A DNA stretch of 28,283 bases from Pseudomonadota bacterium (GTDB lineage Bacteria; Pseudomonadota; Gammaproteobacteria; Steroidobacterales; Steroidobacteraceae). The notes beneath the pieces were generated by a model. That model was not told where the DNA came from, did not search any database, and saw only the letters and a program-made list of their open reading frames with translations. Position numbers and translations under genes: made by a program. This document shows positions 9,900 to 20,115 of this stretch, in pieces (position 1 is the first letter of the stretch; each line of letters starts with the position of its first letter). The stretch spans positions 1 to 28,283 of the forward strand of contig JAKBCE010000042.1 of NCBI GenBank assembly GCA_021808195.1, written 5' to 3'.

Positions 9900-11662
9900 G
9901 CCGCATCGAGCTGCGGGTTCCGGATCTCGGCAACTTCAACGAAGTCGCCGTGGTGGAGGTGCTGGTCAAGGCCGGCGAGCGCATTGAAGTCGACGCGCCG
10001 CTGCTGACGCTCGAGACTGACAAGGCCTCGATGGACGTGCCGGCGACGGCCGCTGGTGTCGTTGCCGAGGTCTTGGTCAAGGCGGGCGAAAAGGTCTCCA
10101 AGGGCACTCCGATCGTGCGGCTCGACACGGAGTCGGCGGCTGCTGAGGCACCTGCCGTGCCGCCGGTTGCGCCCGCCGTCGCTCCCGCCGTCGAACCGGG
10201 CGTCAAGCCGGGCGCCAGCCCGATCGGCGCGCCCGGGGGCGCGGATTCGGGGTTCGACCGCAGCACGCAGTTGCTGGTGCTGGGCGCCGGGCCGGGCGGG
10301 TATTCGGCCGCATTCCGTGCTGCGGACCTGGGTCTGCAGGTGACGCTGGTCGAGCGTTGGCCGACGCTTGGCGGGGTGTGCCTGAACGTCGGGTGCATTC
10401 CCTCCAAGGCGCTGCTGCATGCGGCCAAAGTGATCGACGAGGCGGCCGAGATGGGCGCACACGGAGTCCGTTTTGGTGCCCCGCAGATCGATCGGGTGAA
10501 GTTGCGCGAGTGGAAGCGCTCAGTAGTCGGCAAGTTGACCGGCGGCCTGAGTTCGCTGGCGAAGCAGCGCAAGGTGCAGATCGTGCAGGGTGTCGGCACC
10601 TTCCTCGGACCGAACCTCATCGAAGTGCGCGGCGCGCAGGGCACGCAGCGCATCCGTTTCGAGAAGTGCATTATTGCCGCGGGCTCCGAATCGGTGCGTT
10701 TGCCGGGGCTGCCCGAGGATCCTCGCGTGATCGACTCCACCGGCGCGCTCGAACTGGAGCCGTTTGAGGGGCCGATGCTGGTCATTGGCGGTGGCATCAT
10801 CGGACTCGAGATGGCCTGCGTGTACTCGGCGCTCGGGACGCGCGTGAGCGTGGTGGAGCTGACATCGCAACTGATTCCCGGCTGTGATCCGGATCTGGTG
10901 CGCCCGCTCGAGAAGCGCATCCGGCCGCGCTATGAGCAGATCCTGCTCGGCACCAAGGTGACGCGCGTCGAGGCGCTCGCCGCGGGGCTGCGAGTGAGCT
11001 TCGAGGGCGAACAGGCGCCGTCCCCGGCGACCTTCGCTCGGGTCCTGGTGGCGGTCGGGCGAACCCCCAACGGCAAGCAGATCGGGGCCGACCGTGCCGG
11101 TGTAAGCGTGTCGGAACGCGGCTTCATCTCGGTCGACAAGCAGATGTGCACCAACGTGCCGCACATCTTCGCGATCGGCGATATCGTCGGGCCGCCGATG
11201 CTCGCGCACAAGGCGGTCCACGAGGCCAAGGTGGCCGCTGAAGTCGCAGCCGGGCACAAGCGCGCCTTCGATGCGCGGGTCATCCCCTCGGTGGCCTATA
11301 CCGATCCGGAGATTGCCTGGGTCGGACTCAGTGAGACGGAAGCAAAGACTAAGGGCATTGCCTTCGAAAAGTCGCTCTTCCCCTGGGCCGCAAGCGGGCG
11401 GTCGCTGTCGCTCGGGCGCGATGAGGGCATAACGAAGTTGTTGTTCGATCCCGAGACGCACCGGGTGCTCGGCGGGGGTATCGTCGGTCCGAACGCCGGT
11501 GAGCTGATCGGCGAGGTGGCGCTCGCGATCGAGATGGGCTGTGACGCGGCGGACATCGGTCTGACCATCCACCCGCACCCGACGCTTTCGGAGACGGTGG
11601 CTGCGGCGGCTGAGGCCTACGAAGGCACGCTGACCGATCTGTACCTTCCGAAGAAGCGCTGA
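9896..11662 (+). CDS. lpdA: Dihydrolipoamide dehydrogenase (E3) with N-terminal lipoyl domain
   Basis: This flavoenzyme reoxidises dihydrolipoyl groups and reduces NAD+. It is 588 residues, about 110 longer than a plain Lpd, because an N-terminal lipoyl domain (about 2-80, K43 in ETDKASMD) and an Ala/Pro linker (about 81-118) precede the E3 fold. E3 motifs: FAD site GAGPGG (130-135), redox-active disulfide CLNVGC (C162/C167), NAD-binding VIGGGIIGLE, the second FAD motif with IFAIGD, and the C-terminal catalytic HPHPTLSE (H561, E566). It starts with GTG, overlapping the aceF stop. The same architecture is known in other proteobacteria. The extra lipoyl domain is very similar to that of the adjacent aceF. 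Confidence 0.97.
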   Translation: MSRIELRVPDLGNFNEVAVVEVLVKAGERIEVDAPLLTLETDKASMDVPATAAGVVAEVLVKAGEKVSKGTPIVRLDTESAAAEAPAVPPVAPAVAPAVEPGVKPGASPIGAPGGADSGFDRSTQLLVLGAGPGGYSAAFRAADLGLQVTLVERWPTLGGVCLNVGCIPSKALLHAAKVIDEAAEMGAHGVRFGAPQIDRVKLREWKRSVVGKLTGGLSSLAKQRKVQIVQGVGTFLGPNLIEVRGAQGTQRIRFEKCIIAAGSESVRLPGLPEDPRVIDSTGALELEPFEGPMLVIGGGIIGLEMACVYSALGTRVSVVELTSQLIPGCDPDLVRPLEKRIRPRYEQILLGTKVTRVEALAAGLRVSFEGEQAPSPATFARVLVAVGRTPNGKQIGADRAGVSVSERGFISVDKQMCTNVPHIFAIGDIVGPPMLAHKAVHEAKVAAEVAAGHKRAFDARVIPSVAYTDPEIAWVGLSETEAKTKGIAFEKSLFPWAASGRSLSLGRDEGITKLLFDPETHRVLGGGIVGPNAGELIGEVALAIEMGCDAADIGLTIHPHPTLSETVAAAAEAYEGTLTDLYLPKKR

Positions 11663-11677
11663 GCCCGCCGACGGCAC

Positions 11678-12991
11678 TCAGTGCGACACGGCGGCGCGCT
11701 CGTTGAGCCGGGTCATCTTGCCCGGGGCCCGCTCGATCGTGCCGGGCGGGTGTACGACGACCGAGACGGTCACACCGACGTAGGTTTTGATTCGACGGGT
11801 CAGCTCCCCAGCGAGCGTGCGATACGTTGCGCCGCTGCTGTCCCGGTGCTCGAGCGTCTCGACATGCAAGGTCAGATCATCGAGCGGACCCTGGCGGTTG
11901 AGTTCGAGCTTGTAGCGAGCCGAGAGTCCCCCGGTGTGCGCGATCAGAGCCTCGAGCTGTGCGGGGTAGACGTTGACACCGTGGATGATCAGCATGTCAT
12001 CCGTGCGGCGAAACACTCGGTCGATGCGCCGCAGCGGGCCTGAGTGCGCCGGCAGCAGGCGCGTAATGTCCCGGGTGCGGTAGCGGATCACCGGCAGTGC
12101 CTCCTTGGTGAGGGTGGTGAGAACCAGCTCGCCTTCCTCGCCCTCGGGCAGTACCTCACCGGTGTGCGGATCGATCACTTCCGGGTAGATGTGATCTTCC
12201 CAGAGCGTCAGGCCCGGCTGCCCGCCGACTTCACAGGCGACCCCGGGACCCAGCACTTCCGCCAGTCCGTACAGGTCGAACGCCTCGAGTCCGAGCCGCT
12301 CCTGGAGCGCCGCGCGGGTGTTCTCGGACCACGGCTCGGCGCCGAACAGACCGATGCGCAGGGAGCTGCCGCGGGCATCGAGACCGCGCCGCTCGAAGGC
12401 ATCGGCCAGGTTCAGCGCGTAGGAGGGCGTGGCCATGAGGATGTCCGGACGGAAGTCCTCGATCAGTTCGACCTGCCAGCCGCTGCGGCCGCTCGAGACC
12501 GGAATCACCGTGCAGCCGAACCGCTCGGCGCCCCAGTGCGCACCGAGTCCACCGGTGAACAGGCCGTAGTCATACGCGATGTGCACGATGTCGCCGGTGC
12601 GGGCACCGGCGGCGCGGATGCAGCGGCTCATCAACATCGCCCAGGTCTGCAGATCGCGCGCGGTGTAGCCGACCACTGTCGGCTTGCCGCTCGTGCCGCT
12701 CGAGGTGTGAATGCGGGCGACCTTCTCGCGCGCTACGGCGAACAGTCCGAATGGGTAGTTGGCGCGGAAGTCCTGTTTGGTCAGGAACGGAAATCGCGCC
12801 AGATCCTCGAGCGCGCGCAGCTCCCCGGGCTCGACTCCGCGGGCGGCGAAGCTGCGCCGATAGTGCGCGACGTTCTCCCAGGCATGACGGACCGACCAGC
12901 GCAGTCGCTGCAGCTGCACGTGCCGCAGCTGCTCGACAGAGGTGAGCTCGTCCGGTGCATCGCTCGCCGTGTCCGCCCCGCTCGAGTCCAT
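11678..12991 (-). CDS. paaK: Phenylacetate-CoA ligase family protein (PaaK type)
   Basis: This 437-residue adenylate-forming enzyme is of the short PaaK class, which makes aryl-CoA from an aryl acid, ATP and CoA via an acyl-adenylate. The phosphate-binding loop SSGTSGKP is at 97-104. It is followed by the LFGAEPWSE segment and DLYGLAE of the adenylate pocket, the RTRDI hinge region and HGVNVYP in the C-terminal lid. ATG 12991 is chosen over 13009 because GAGGA (13002-12998) stands six bases before it. No other phenylacetate-catabolism gene is in the window, so the true substrate is uncertain and the symbol is by family only. It converges on lpdA with 15 bases between and is divergent from aqpZ. 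Confidence 0.88.
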   Translation of the reverse strand: MDSSGADTASDAPDELTSVEQLRHVQLQRLRWSVRHAWENVAHYRRSFAARGVEPGELRALEDLARFPFLTKQDFRANYPFGLFAVAREKVARIHTSSGTSGKPTVVGYTARDLQTWAMLMSRCIRAAGARTGDIVHIAYDYGLFTGGLGAHWGAERFGCTVIPVSSGRSGWQVELIEDFRPDILMATPSYALNLADAFERRGLDARGSSLRIGLFGAEPWSENTRAALQERLGLEAFDLYGLAEVLGPGVACEVGGQPGLTLWEDHIYPEVIDPHTGEVLPEGEEGELVLTTLTKEALPVIRYRTRDITRLLPAHSGPLRRIDRVFRRTDDMLIIHGVNVYPAQLEALIAHTGGLSARYKLELNRQGPLDDLTLHVETLEHRDSSGATYRTLAGELTRRIKTYVGVTVSVVVHPPGTIERAPGKMTRLNERAAVSH

Positions 12992-12997
12992 ATGCGG

Positions 12998-13002
12998 TCC
13001 TC
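12998..13002 (-). promoter_or_regulatory. Ribosome-binding site that decides the PaaK start
   Basis: GAGGA on the minus strand lies inside the longer candidate reading frame, six bases before the ATG at 12991. The upstream ATG at 13009 has no comparable site, so 12991 is favoured. Confidence 0.6.
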
Positions 13003-13137
13003 GGTGCACAGGTACGGCTCGAGTGTATCAGGCCGGCCGGCCGGGGAGCGGGCGCGGGCCGCGGAGTGTGCGCGAGTGCTCGAATGGCCGGTGGCGGCTT
13101 GCATCGTAGCGGCGACGCCCGGGACACATCAGTGCTG

Positions 13138-13146
13138 TGCTAGCAT
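13138..13146 (+). promoter_or_regulatory. Candidate extended -10 promoter for aqpZ
   Basis: TGCTAGCAT fits the extended -10 pattern (TG, one base, then TAGCAT). It lies about 80 bases before the aqpZ start, in the divergent paaK/aqpZ gap. I see no convincing -35 element, which is acceptable for extended -10 promoters. The rest of the gap (12992-13228) shows no gene. Confidence 0.3.
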
Positions 13147-13217
13147 CCGCGCGGTACCCGCGGCGCCGGCGGCCCGGGGCCGGCGCGCAAGAGGAATTCT
13201 CAACCTGTTCCGCTGAT

Positions 13218-13224
13218 GGGGGAG
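13218..13224 (+). promoter_or_regulatory. Ribosome-binding site of aqpZ
   Basis: GGGGGAG lies four bases before the ATG at 13229. It is one of the strongest and closest-spaced sites in the window and fixes the aqpZ start. Confidence 0.65.
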
Positions 13225-13228
13225 ACCA

Positions 13229-13939
13229 ATGTACAAGCGTCTGGCGGCTGAGTTCTTCGGGACGTTCTGGCTGGTGCTTGGCGGTTGCGGTGCCGCAGTG
13301 CTCGATGCGGCTTATCCGCATCTTGGCATCGGCTTTCTCGGCGTGGCGCTCGCCTTCGGCCTCACGGTGCTCACCATGGTGTATGCCGTCGGGCACGTGT
13401 CGGGCGGGCACTTCAATCCGGCGGTGACGGTCGGTCTGTGTGCCGGCGGGCGGTTTGGCGTCCGCGAGGTGATCCCGTACATCCTCGCGCAGGTGATCGG
13501 CTCGATTGCAGCGGCCGCCGTGCTATATGCCATCGCCACCGGCAAACCCGGCTTCAGCGCCTCGGCGAGCGGCTTTGCCTCGAATGGCTACGGCGCGCAC
13601 TCCCCGGGCGGCTACTCCATGTCGGCGGTGATGGTGAGCGAATTCGTCTTGACCGCGATGTTCGTGTTCGTCATCCAGGGCGCGACCGACCGGCGGGCCC
13701 CAGCCGGTTTTGCGGGTCTGGCGATCGGTCTGACCCTGACCCTGATCCATCTGATCAGCATTCCGGTGGACAACACTTCGGTCAATCCGGCGCGCAGCAC
13801 CGGCGTCGCGCTGTTCCAGGGCGGCTGGGCCGTGCATCAGCTGTGGCTCTTCTGGGTGGTGCCCCTGATCGGGGGCGCCGTTGGCGGGCTGCTCTATCGG
13901 GCGCTGATCGAGGAGCGCCGCGCCGCGCCGCTACAGTAA
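13229..13939 (+). CDS. aqpZ: Aquaporin Z, water channel
   Basis: This is a 236-residue inner-membrane channel of the MIP family with six predicted membrane helices and two half-helices carrying the NPA boxes (63-65 in [11 protein letters not shown] and 186-188 in NTSVNPARS). The aromatic/arginine selectivity filter is F43, H174, T183 and R189, identical in identity and number to E. coli AqpZ, so water rather than glycerol selectivity is expected. The start is fixed by the GGGGGAG site just upstream. It overlaps the convergent DUF1841 gene by 9 bases at the 3' end. Confidence 0.97.
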   Translation: MYKRLAAEFFGTFWLVLGGCGAAVLDAAYPHLGIGFLGVALAFGLTVLTMVYAVGHVSGGHFNPAVTVGLCAGGRFGVREVIPYILAQVIGSIAAAAVLYAIATGKPGFSASASGFASNGYGAHSPGGYSMSAVMVSEFVLTAMFVFVIQGATDRRAPAGFAGLAIGLTLTLIHLISIPVDNTSVNPARSTGVALFQGGWAVHQLWLFWVVPLIGGAVGGLLYRALIEERRAAPLQ

Positions 13940-14359
13940 TCGTAGCCGTTCTAGGTAGTGCTGCTCGTCGGGCATCCGTCCGGCCCGCTGTGCTTCCCAC
14001 AGTGCCTCGGCAAGCCGCTCGAGCATGGCATGCTCGGCCTCGTGCGCATCGCCGAGACGACCGCTCAGCTCGCGGTGGATCGCTGCGATCCCCGCCGGGC
14101 GGTCAGTGGCGACCTGCTCACGGATCGCCAGGTGCAGTCCCATGTGCAGAAAGGGATTCTGCTGTCCCCCCTCGGGCGAGAAGTCTGCCTCGAGCGCTGC
14201 CGCAGACTGCAGCAGCGGCAGATATTCACGGTGCTCGGCGATCACCGCCGCGATCTGTGCCTCGAGCGGCTCGAGCGGCTGCTGCTCGCTGTATTTGCGC
14301 CAGGCCTGCAGGTACATCTGGCGCAGTTGTTCGCGATTTTGCTGAGCAAATATCGGCAT
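13931..14359 (-). CDS. DUF1841 family protein
   Basis: This 142-residue soluble protein matches the DUF1841 family by its conserved order of segments: [14 protein letters not shown] near the start, [33 protein letters not shown] in the middle and [19 protein letters not shown] near the end. Function is unknown. The frame is open upstream to a GTG at 14473, but ATG 14359 is chosen because GGGGAGG (14374-14368) lies eight bases before it and the shorter protein starts where the family does. It follows nth by 5 bases and is last in the metG > rnfB > nth > DUF1841 series. Its stop lies inside the end of aqpZ. Confidence 0.88.
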   Translation of the reverse strand: MPIFAQQNREQLRQMYLQAWRKYSEQQPLEPLEAQIAAVIAEHREYLPLLQSAAALEADFSPEGGQQNPFLHMGLHLAIREQVATDRPAGIAAIHRELSGRLGDAHEAEHAMLERLAEALWEAQRAGRMPDEQHYLERLRLL

Positions 14360-14364
14360 CGGAC

Positions 14365-15030
14365 CTACCTCCCCGCGCCGCGGCGCGCGCGCGGTGCGGG
14401 GGCGCTCCGCTGCGCAAACTCGCACAGGTCCGCCAGGATGCATGTGGCGCAGTGTGGCGAGCGCGCCGTGCACACATAGCGGCCGTGCAGCAACAGCCAG
14501 TGGTGTGCGTCCCGCTTGAACTGCGCCGGGGTGTTGCGCTCGAGCGCATCCTCAACGGCCCGCGGCGTGCGCCCTGGGGCGAGCCCGGTCCGGTTGGCCA
14601 CGCGGAAGATATGCGTGTCGACGGCGATCTGTGCCTCGCCGAACACGATGTTGAGAATGATGTTGGCGGTCTTGCGACCGACGCCGGGCAGCGCCTCGAG
14701 CGCGGCGCGCTCGCCGGGTACCTGCCCACCGTGCAGCGCGAGAATCTGCTGGCTGAGCCCGATCAGATTGCGCGACTTGGCGTTGTACAGGCCGACCGCC
14801 CGCAGGTACGGCTTGACGCCCTCGACGCCGAGCGCGACCAGCGCCTGCGGCGTGTTGGCAACGGGGAACAGCTTGCGCGTGGCGGAGTTCACGCTCCGGT
14901 CCGTGGTGTGGGCCGAGAGCATCACGGCGACCAGCAGTTCGAAGGGGCTTGAGTACTCGAGCTCGCTGCGCGGCTGCGGGTTCGCTGCGCGCAGCCTGCG
15001 GTACAGGGCTCCCCGTGTGGCCGGATGCAT
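14365..15030 (-). CDS. nth: Endonuclease III (DNA glycosylase/AP lyase)
   Basis: This enzyme removes oxidised pyrimidines from DNA and nicks the abasic site. The 221-residue protein keeps the helix-hairpin-helix LPGVGRKTAN with catalytic K120, D138 in AVDTHIF, and the [4Fe-4S] ligands C187, C194, C197 and C203 (C-x6-C-x2-C-x5-C). All are at E. coli Nth numbering, which supports the ATG at 15030. A GAGGG site stands nine bases upstream. The gene begins 5 bases after the rnfB-like stop. In many gammaproteobacteria nth ends the rnf/rsx operon; here only one rnf-like gene remains beside it. Confidence 0.97.
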   Translation of the reverse strand: MHPATRGALYRRLRAANPQPRSELEYSSPFELLVAVMLSAHTTDRSVNSATRKLFPVANTPQALVALGVEGVKPYLRAVGLYNAKSRNLIGLSQQILALHGGQVPGERAALEALPGVGRKTANIILNIVFGEAQIAVDTHIFRVANRTGLAPGRTPRAVEDALERNTPAQFKRDAHHWLLLHGRYVCTARSPHCATCILADLCEFAQRSAPAPRARRGAGR

Positions 15031-15035
15031 CGCGG

Positions 15036-15590
15036 TCAGCCCTCGCCGCCGGCAGTGGCATCGCTGCCGGCGAGGCGCTTGCGTGCCGCGAGCAGCTGCG
15101 CGCGCTCGCGCTCGCGCCGCTCGAGCCGGGCCGTGTGCGCGGCGAAGCGCGTGCGGTTGGCGGCCGGTTCGGGCTGAGCCGACAGCGCCGGACGTGGCAC
15201 CAGGGTGATACAGTCGACCGGGCAGGGTGCTAGGCACAGCTCGCAACCGGTACACCACTGCGCGAGCACGGTGTGTACGTGCTTGCGCGCGCCGATGATG
15301 GCGTCGACCGGACAGGGTGGCAGGCACTTGGCGCAGCCGATGCAGGCTTGCTCATCGATGCGTGCGAGCAGTGCCGGTCCCGCGGTGCCGTTGGCCGGAT
15401 TCAGCGGCAGTGGCGTGCGCGCGAGCAGCTCGGCGAGACGGCCGATGAGCGCACTGCCGCCCGGCGGGCATTGATTGATTTCGGCCTCGCCGCGCGCCAT
15501 GGCTTCGGCATACGGCCGGCAGCCGGCGTAGCCGCAGCGGGTGCATTGCGTCTGCGGCAGCAGTGCCTCGATGGCGTCGACGCGATTCAC
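15036..15590 (-). CDS. rnfB: RnfB/RsxB-like soluble polyferredoxin (orphan)
   Basis: This 184-residue protein carries 12 cluster cysteines. An RnfB-type Fe4S domain comes first (C16, C19, C24, C41 in [12 protein letters not shown]...NQCPPGG). Two ferredoxin motifs follow: [12 protein letters not shown] (C83, C86, C89, C93) and [12 protein letters not shown] (C113, C116, C119, C123). Three [4Fe-4S] clusters are expected. A basic, Arg-rich tail of about 45 residues follows. The N-terminal membrane helix of canonical RnfB is absent and the protein begins directly at [10 protein letters not shown]. The start is taken as GTG 15590, 19 bases after the metG stop; earlier ATGs would run into metG. 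No rnfA, C, D, G or E is present in the window. It may serve as an electron donor to another partner, perhaps to Fe-S enzymes such as Nth; this is inference. Confidence 0.88.
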   Translation of the reverse strand: MNRVDAIEALLPQTQCTRCGYAGCRPYAEAMARGEAEINQCPPGGSALIGRLAELLARTPLPLNPANGTAGPALLARIDEQACIGCAKCLPPCPVDAIIGARKHVHTVLAQWCTGCELCLAPCPVDCITLVPRPALSAQPEPAANRTRFAAHTARLERRERERAQLLAARKRLAGSDATAGGEG

Positions 15591-15609
15591 CGGGGTCTCG
15601 CGGCGCCGC

Positions 15610-17694
<2,085 letters not shown>

Positions 17695-17824
17695 GCGGCA
17701 AGTCTACCGGGAGCGGCCGGGGCACGACAGCGGCACGGCCCGTTCGGCGCGGGTCACGGGCGGCTCGCGTGCGAGGCCGGTCCGGCCGGCCCTGGCCAGG
17801 CGGGCGTTGTCCGGCCGGATGCGC

Positions 17825-18886
17825 TCAGCCGGCTTCCTTCAGCCCCTCGAAGCGCGACTTGTTGATGGCCTTGTTATAGGCCTCCTGCGCGCTGACCAGG
17901 CGCTGTTCGAGCAGCTGTTGAATCGCCGAATCCATGGTGCGCATGCCGAATTGGGCGCCGGACTGCATGGTGTTCTCGAGCTGATCGAGCTTGCCCTGGC
18001 GGATGAGGCTCGCGGCGGCCGGGGTGTTGATGAGGATCTCGAGCGCCGCGACCCGTCCCTGGCGGTCCGTGCGCTGCAGCAGCTGCTGCGAGATCACCCC
18101 GCGCAGCGAGGTCGAGAGCATGGCCCGCACGTGCGATTGCTTGTCGGCCGGGAACACGTTGACCATGCGGTCGACCGTCTGGGCCGCGCCATTGGTGTGC
18201 AGCGTGCCCATGACCAGAATGCCGGTCTCGGCCGCGGTGACCGCGATGCTCATGGTCTCCAAGTCGCGCAATTCGCCAACCAGAATGACGTCCGGATCCT
18301 CGCGCAGGGCCGAGTGCAGTGCCGCGGCAAAGCTCGAGCTGTGCACGCCGATTTCGCGCTGACTGATCAGGCAGTTCTTGCGCTGATGCACGAATTCGAT
18401 CGGATCCTCGATGGTGAGGATGTGTCCCTTCTCACGGCTGTTGATGTCATCGATCATCGCCGCGAGGGTGGTCGACTTGCCCGAGCCGGTCTTGCCGGTG
18501 ACCAGCACCAAGCCGTTGTTGGCGCGGCACAGCTGGGCAACCGCCTGCGGCATGTCGAGCTGCTCGAGCGTGAGGGCGCGCGAGGGAATCGCGCGAAACA
18601 CCGCACCCATGCCGTTCAGCTGCCTCAGTACGTTGACTCGGAAACGGCCGAGCTCCGGGATGGTGTGGGCAAAGTCCGCCCCGTCGTGCGCCTCGAAGCG
18701 CTCCGCGGCGATCTTCGGCATGATCTCATAGAGGGCCTGCTTGACGAACTCCTGGCCGAGCGGCTCGCCGTTGAGCGGCATCAGCTCCCCGTACAGACGG
18801 ATACGCGCCGGCTCGCCGGCGATGAAATGCAGGTCCGAGCCGCGCTTCTGCACGACTTCGAGCAACAGAGAATCGACGGTCGCCAC
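17825..18886 (-). CDS. PilT/PilU-family type IV pilus ATPase (second paralogue)
   Basis: This hexameric cytoplasmic motor ATPase is of the type IVa pilus retraction family. In 353 residues: Walker A GKTGSGKS (131-138), Asp box LTIEDPIE (157-164), Walker B region DPDVILVGELRD with the catalytic glutamate at 205, and His box GTLHTNGAAQTVDR (227-240). The Asp and Walker B boxes read like PilT, but the region matching PilT's AIRNLIRE motif reads NTPAAASLIRQGK, closer to PilU. I therefore leave the symbol empty. GTG 18886 is chosen because TAAGGAG, which contains the stop of the upstream paralogue, lies nine bases before it; the frame extends to another GTG at 18943, but that overlaps the upstream gene. 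It lies 130 bases upstream of metG on the same strand. Confidence 0.92.
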   Translation of the reverse strand: MATVDSLLLEVVQKRGSDLHFIAGEPARIRLYGELMPLNGEPLGQEFVKQALYEIMPKIAAERFEAHDGADFAHTIPELGRFRVNVLRQLNGMGAVFRAIPSRALTLEQLDMPQAVAQLCRANNGLVLVTGKTGSGKSTTLAAMIDDINSREKGHILTIEDPIEFVHQRKNCLISQREIGVHSSSFAAALHSALREDPDVILVGELRDLETMSIAVTAAETGILVMGTLHTNGAAQTVDRMVNVFPADKQSHVRAMLSTSLRGVISQQLLQRTDRQGRVAALEILINTPAAASLIRQGKLDQLENTMQSGAQFGMRTMDSAIQQLLEQRLVSAQEAYNKAINKSRFEGLKEAG

Positions 18887-18895
18887 GGTTGGCTG

Positions 18896-18902
18896 CTCCT
18901 TA
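18896..18902 (-). promoter_or_regulatory. Stop codon merged with ribosome-binding site between the two PilT genes
   Basis: TAAGGAG on the minus strand serves as the TAA stop of the first PilT-type gene and the Shine-Dalgarno site of the second, nine bases before GTG 18886. It decides the downstream start and implies translational coupling. Confidence 0.65.
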
Positions 18903-19994
18903 CGCGCCGCTTGGTTCGCCCTTGGGCAGCAGATCGCTGTCACTGACGAATTTCTGGAACGGGCGCTTGTCGCTGGCGTACACGTACGCCTCGTCCGGAT
19001 CGATCTCGCGCGCGTTGATCGCCGCCAGCAGCGCCTGGTCGAGCAACTGCATGCCGAGGTCCCGGCCGGTTTGCACCAGGCTCGGGATCTGAAAGGTCTG
19101 CTCGTTCTGGATCAGCTTGGCAATCGCCCGGGTCATCATCATGATCTCGCAGACCGCCTTGCGGCCGCGTCCGTCCGGGGTCTTTATCAGCACTTGCGTG
19201 ACCACCGCCAGCAGGCTCTGGGAGAGGAAGCTCTTGGTCTGCTCGCGTTGCTCGACCGGCAGAGCATCGACGATACGGTCGACGGTCTTGACCGCACTCG
19301 TAGTGTGCAAAGTGCCGAGCACCAGGTGGCCGGTCTCCGCGGCGGTCATCGCCATGGAAATGGTCTCGGCGTCGCGCATCTCACCGACCAGGATGACATC
19401 CGGGTCCTCGCGCATCGCCGCGCGCACGCCCTCGGCGAAGCTCGGAATGTGCGTGCCGAGCTCGCGCTGCACCACTTGGCTCATTTTGCTGCGGTGCACC
19501 ACCTCGATTGGATCCTCGAGGGTGATGATGTTGAGTTTGCGCGACTGGTTGATGTGATCGATCATCGCCGCGAGCGTCGTCGACTTGCCGGTGCCGGTCG
19601 CCCCGGTGACCAGGATCATTCCCTGGTGGTAGTCGCACAGCTTGGCCAGCACCGGTGGCAGCCCCATGGTCGAGAGCGAGGGCACCGTCGAGGGGATGGC
19701 CCGGAAGGTTGCCCCGATGCCCGTGTCCTTGCGAAAGACGTTGACGCGAAAGCGCCCGCCGTCGCCCGATACGTAGGAGAAATCCAGATCATGCCCGGCC
19801 TGGAAACGCTCCGCCTGCGAGGGCGTGAGGATCTCCGTCAGGTAGCCTTCGAGCTCCTGCCCGCGCAGGTCGCGGAACTTGATCGGCAGCAGATCACCCT
19901 GCATGCGCAGCATCGGCGGTACCCCGACGGCCAGGTGTACGTCCGAGCAGCCTTGCTGCACGCCGAGCTTCAAGAAGGCATCGATACGGGCCAA
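18900..19994 (-). CDS. PilT-family type IV pilus ATPase (first paralogue)
   Basis: This 364-residue twitching-motility-type ATPase has an N-terminal PAS-like PilT domain (about 1-105), then Walker A GATGTGKS (131-138), Asp box ITLEDPIE (157-164), Walker B DPDVILVGEMRD (198-209) and His box GTLHTTSAVKTVDR (227-240). The segment matching PilT's AIRNLIRE is RAIAKLIQNE (289-298), only partly conserved. Motor residues are intact, so ATPase activity is expected. The start codon is TTG, supported by GGGAG seven bases upstream. It follows the HEAT-kinase gene on the same strand after 121 bases. It could be a true retraction ATPase, an accessory PilT2-like motor or part of another pilus-like system; no pilin or pil assembly gene is in the window. 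Confidence 0.92.
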   Translation of the reverse strand: MARIDAFLKLGVQQGCSDVHLAVGVPPMLRMQGDLLPIKFRDLRGQELEGYLTEILTPSQAERFQAGHDLDFSYVSGDGGRFRVNVFRKDTGIGATFRAIPSTVPSLSTMGLPPVLAKLCDYHQGMILVTGATGTGKSTTLAAMIDHINQSRKLNIITLEDPIEVVHRSKMSQVVQRELGTHIPSFAEGVRAAMREDPDVILVGEMRDAETISMAMTAAETGHLVLGTLHTTSAVKTVDRIVDALPVEQREQTKSFLSQSLLAVVTQVLIKTPDGRGRKAVCEIMMMTRAIAKLIQNEQTFQIPSLVQTGRDLGMQLLDQALLAAINAREIDPDEAYVYASDKRPFQKFVSDSDLLPKGEPSGA

Positions 19995-20115
19995 CGGACA
20001 CTCCCGGGAGCAAGGGCCGAAACGCTACTGTCGCGCTGATTCTCCCAGAAAATCAACCGTATGCGCATCAAACCTTGAGCTACGGCACGTTACCGGCGGC
20101 CCGATCGGCGCCCGG

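Noticed and set aside
13285..14952. Plus-strand open frame spanning aqpZ, DUF1841 and part of nth
   Set aside because: It crosses three real genes in a different frame and has an Arg-rich composition typical of out-of-frame translation.
17781..17810. GGCCGG/CCGGCC-rich palindromic stretch between the second PilT gene and metG
   Set aside because: It could fold, but low sequence complexity and lack of a T-run make a terminator or repeat call unsupported.
18887..18943. Longer N-terminus for the second PilT-type gene (GTG at 18943)
   Set aside because: It would overlap the upstream PilT gene by more than 40 bases and lacks family similarity, while GTG 18886 has a TAAGGAG site at the right distance.
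20010..20060. Imperfect inverted repeat GATT...AATC upstream of the first PilT gene, considered as an operator or sigma54 site
   Set aside because: The arms are only four to five bases, and no GG/TGC sigma54 spacing is present.
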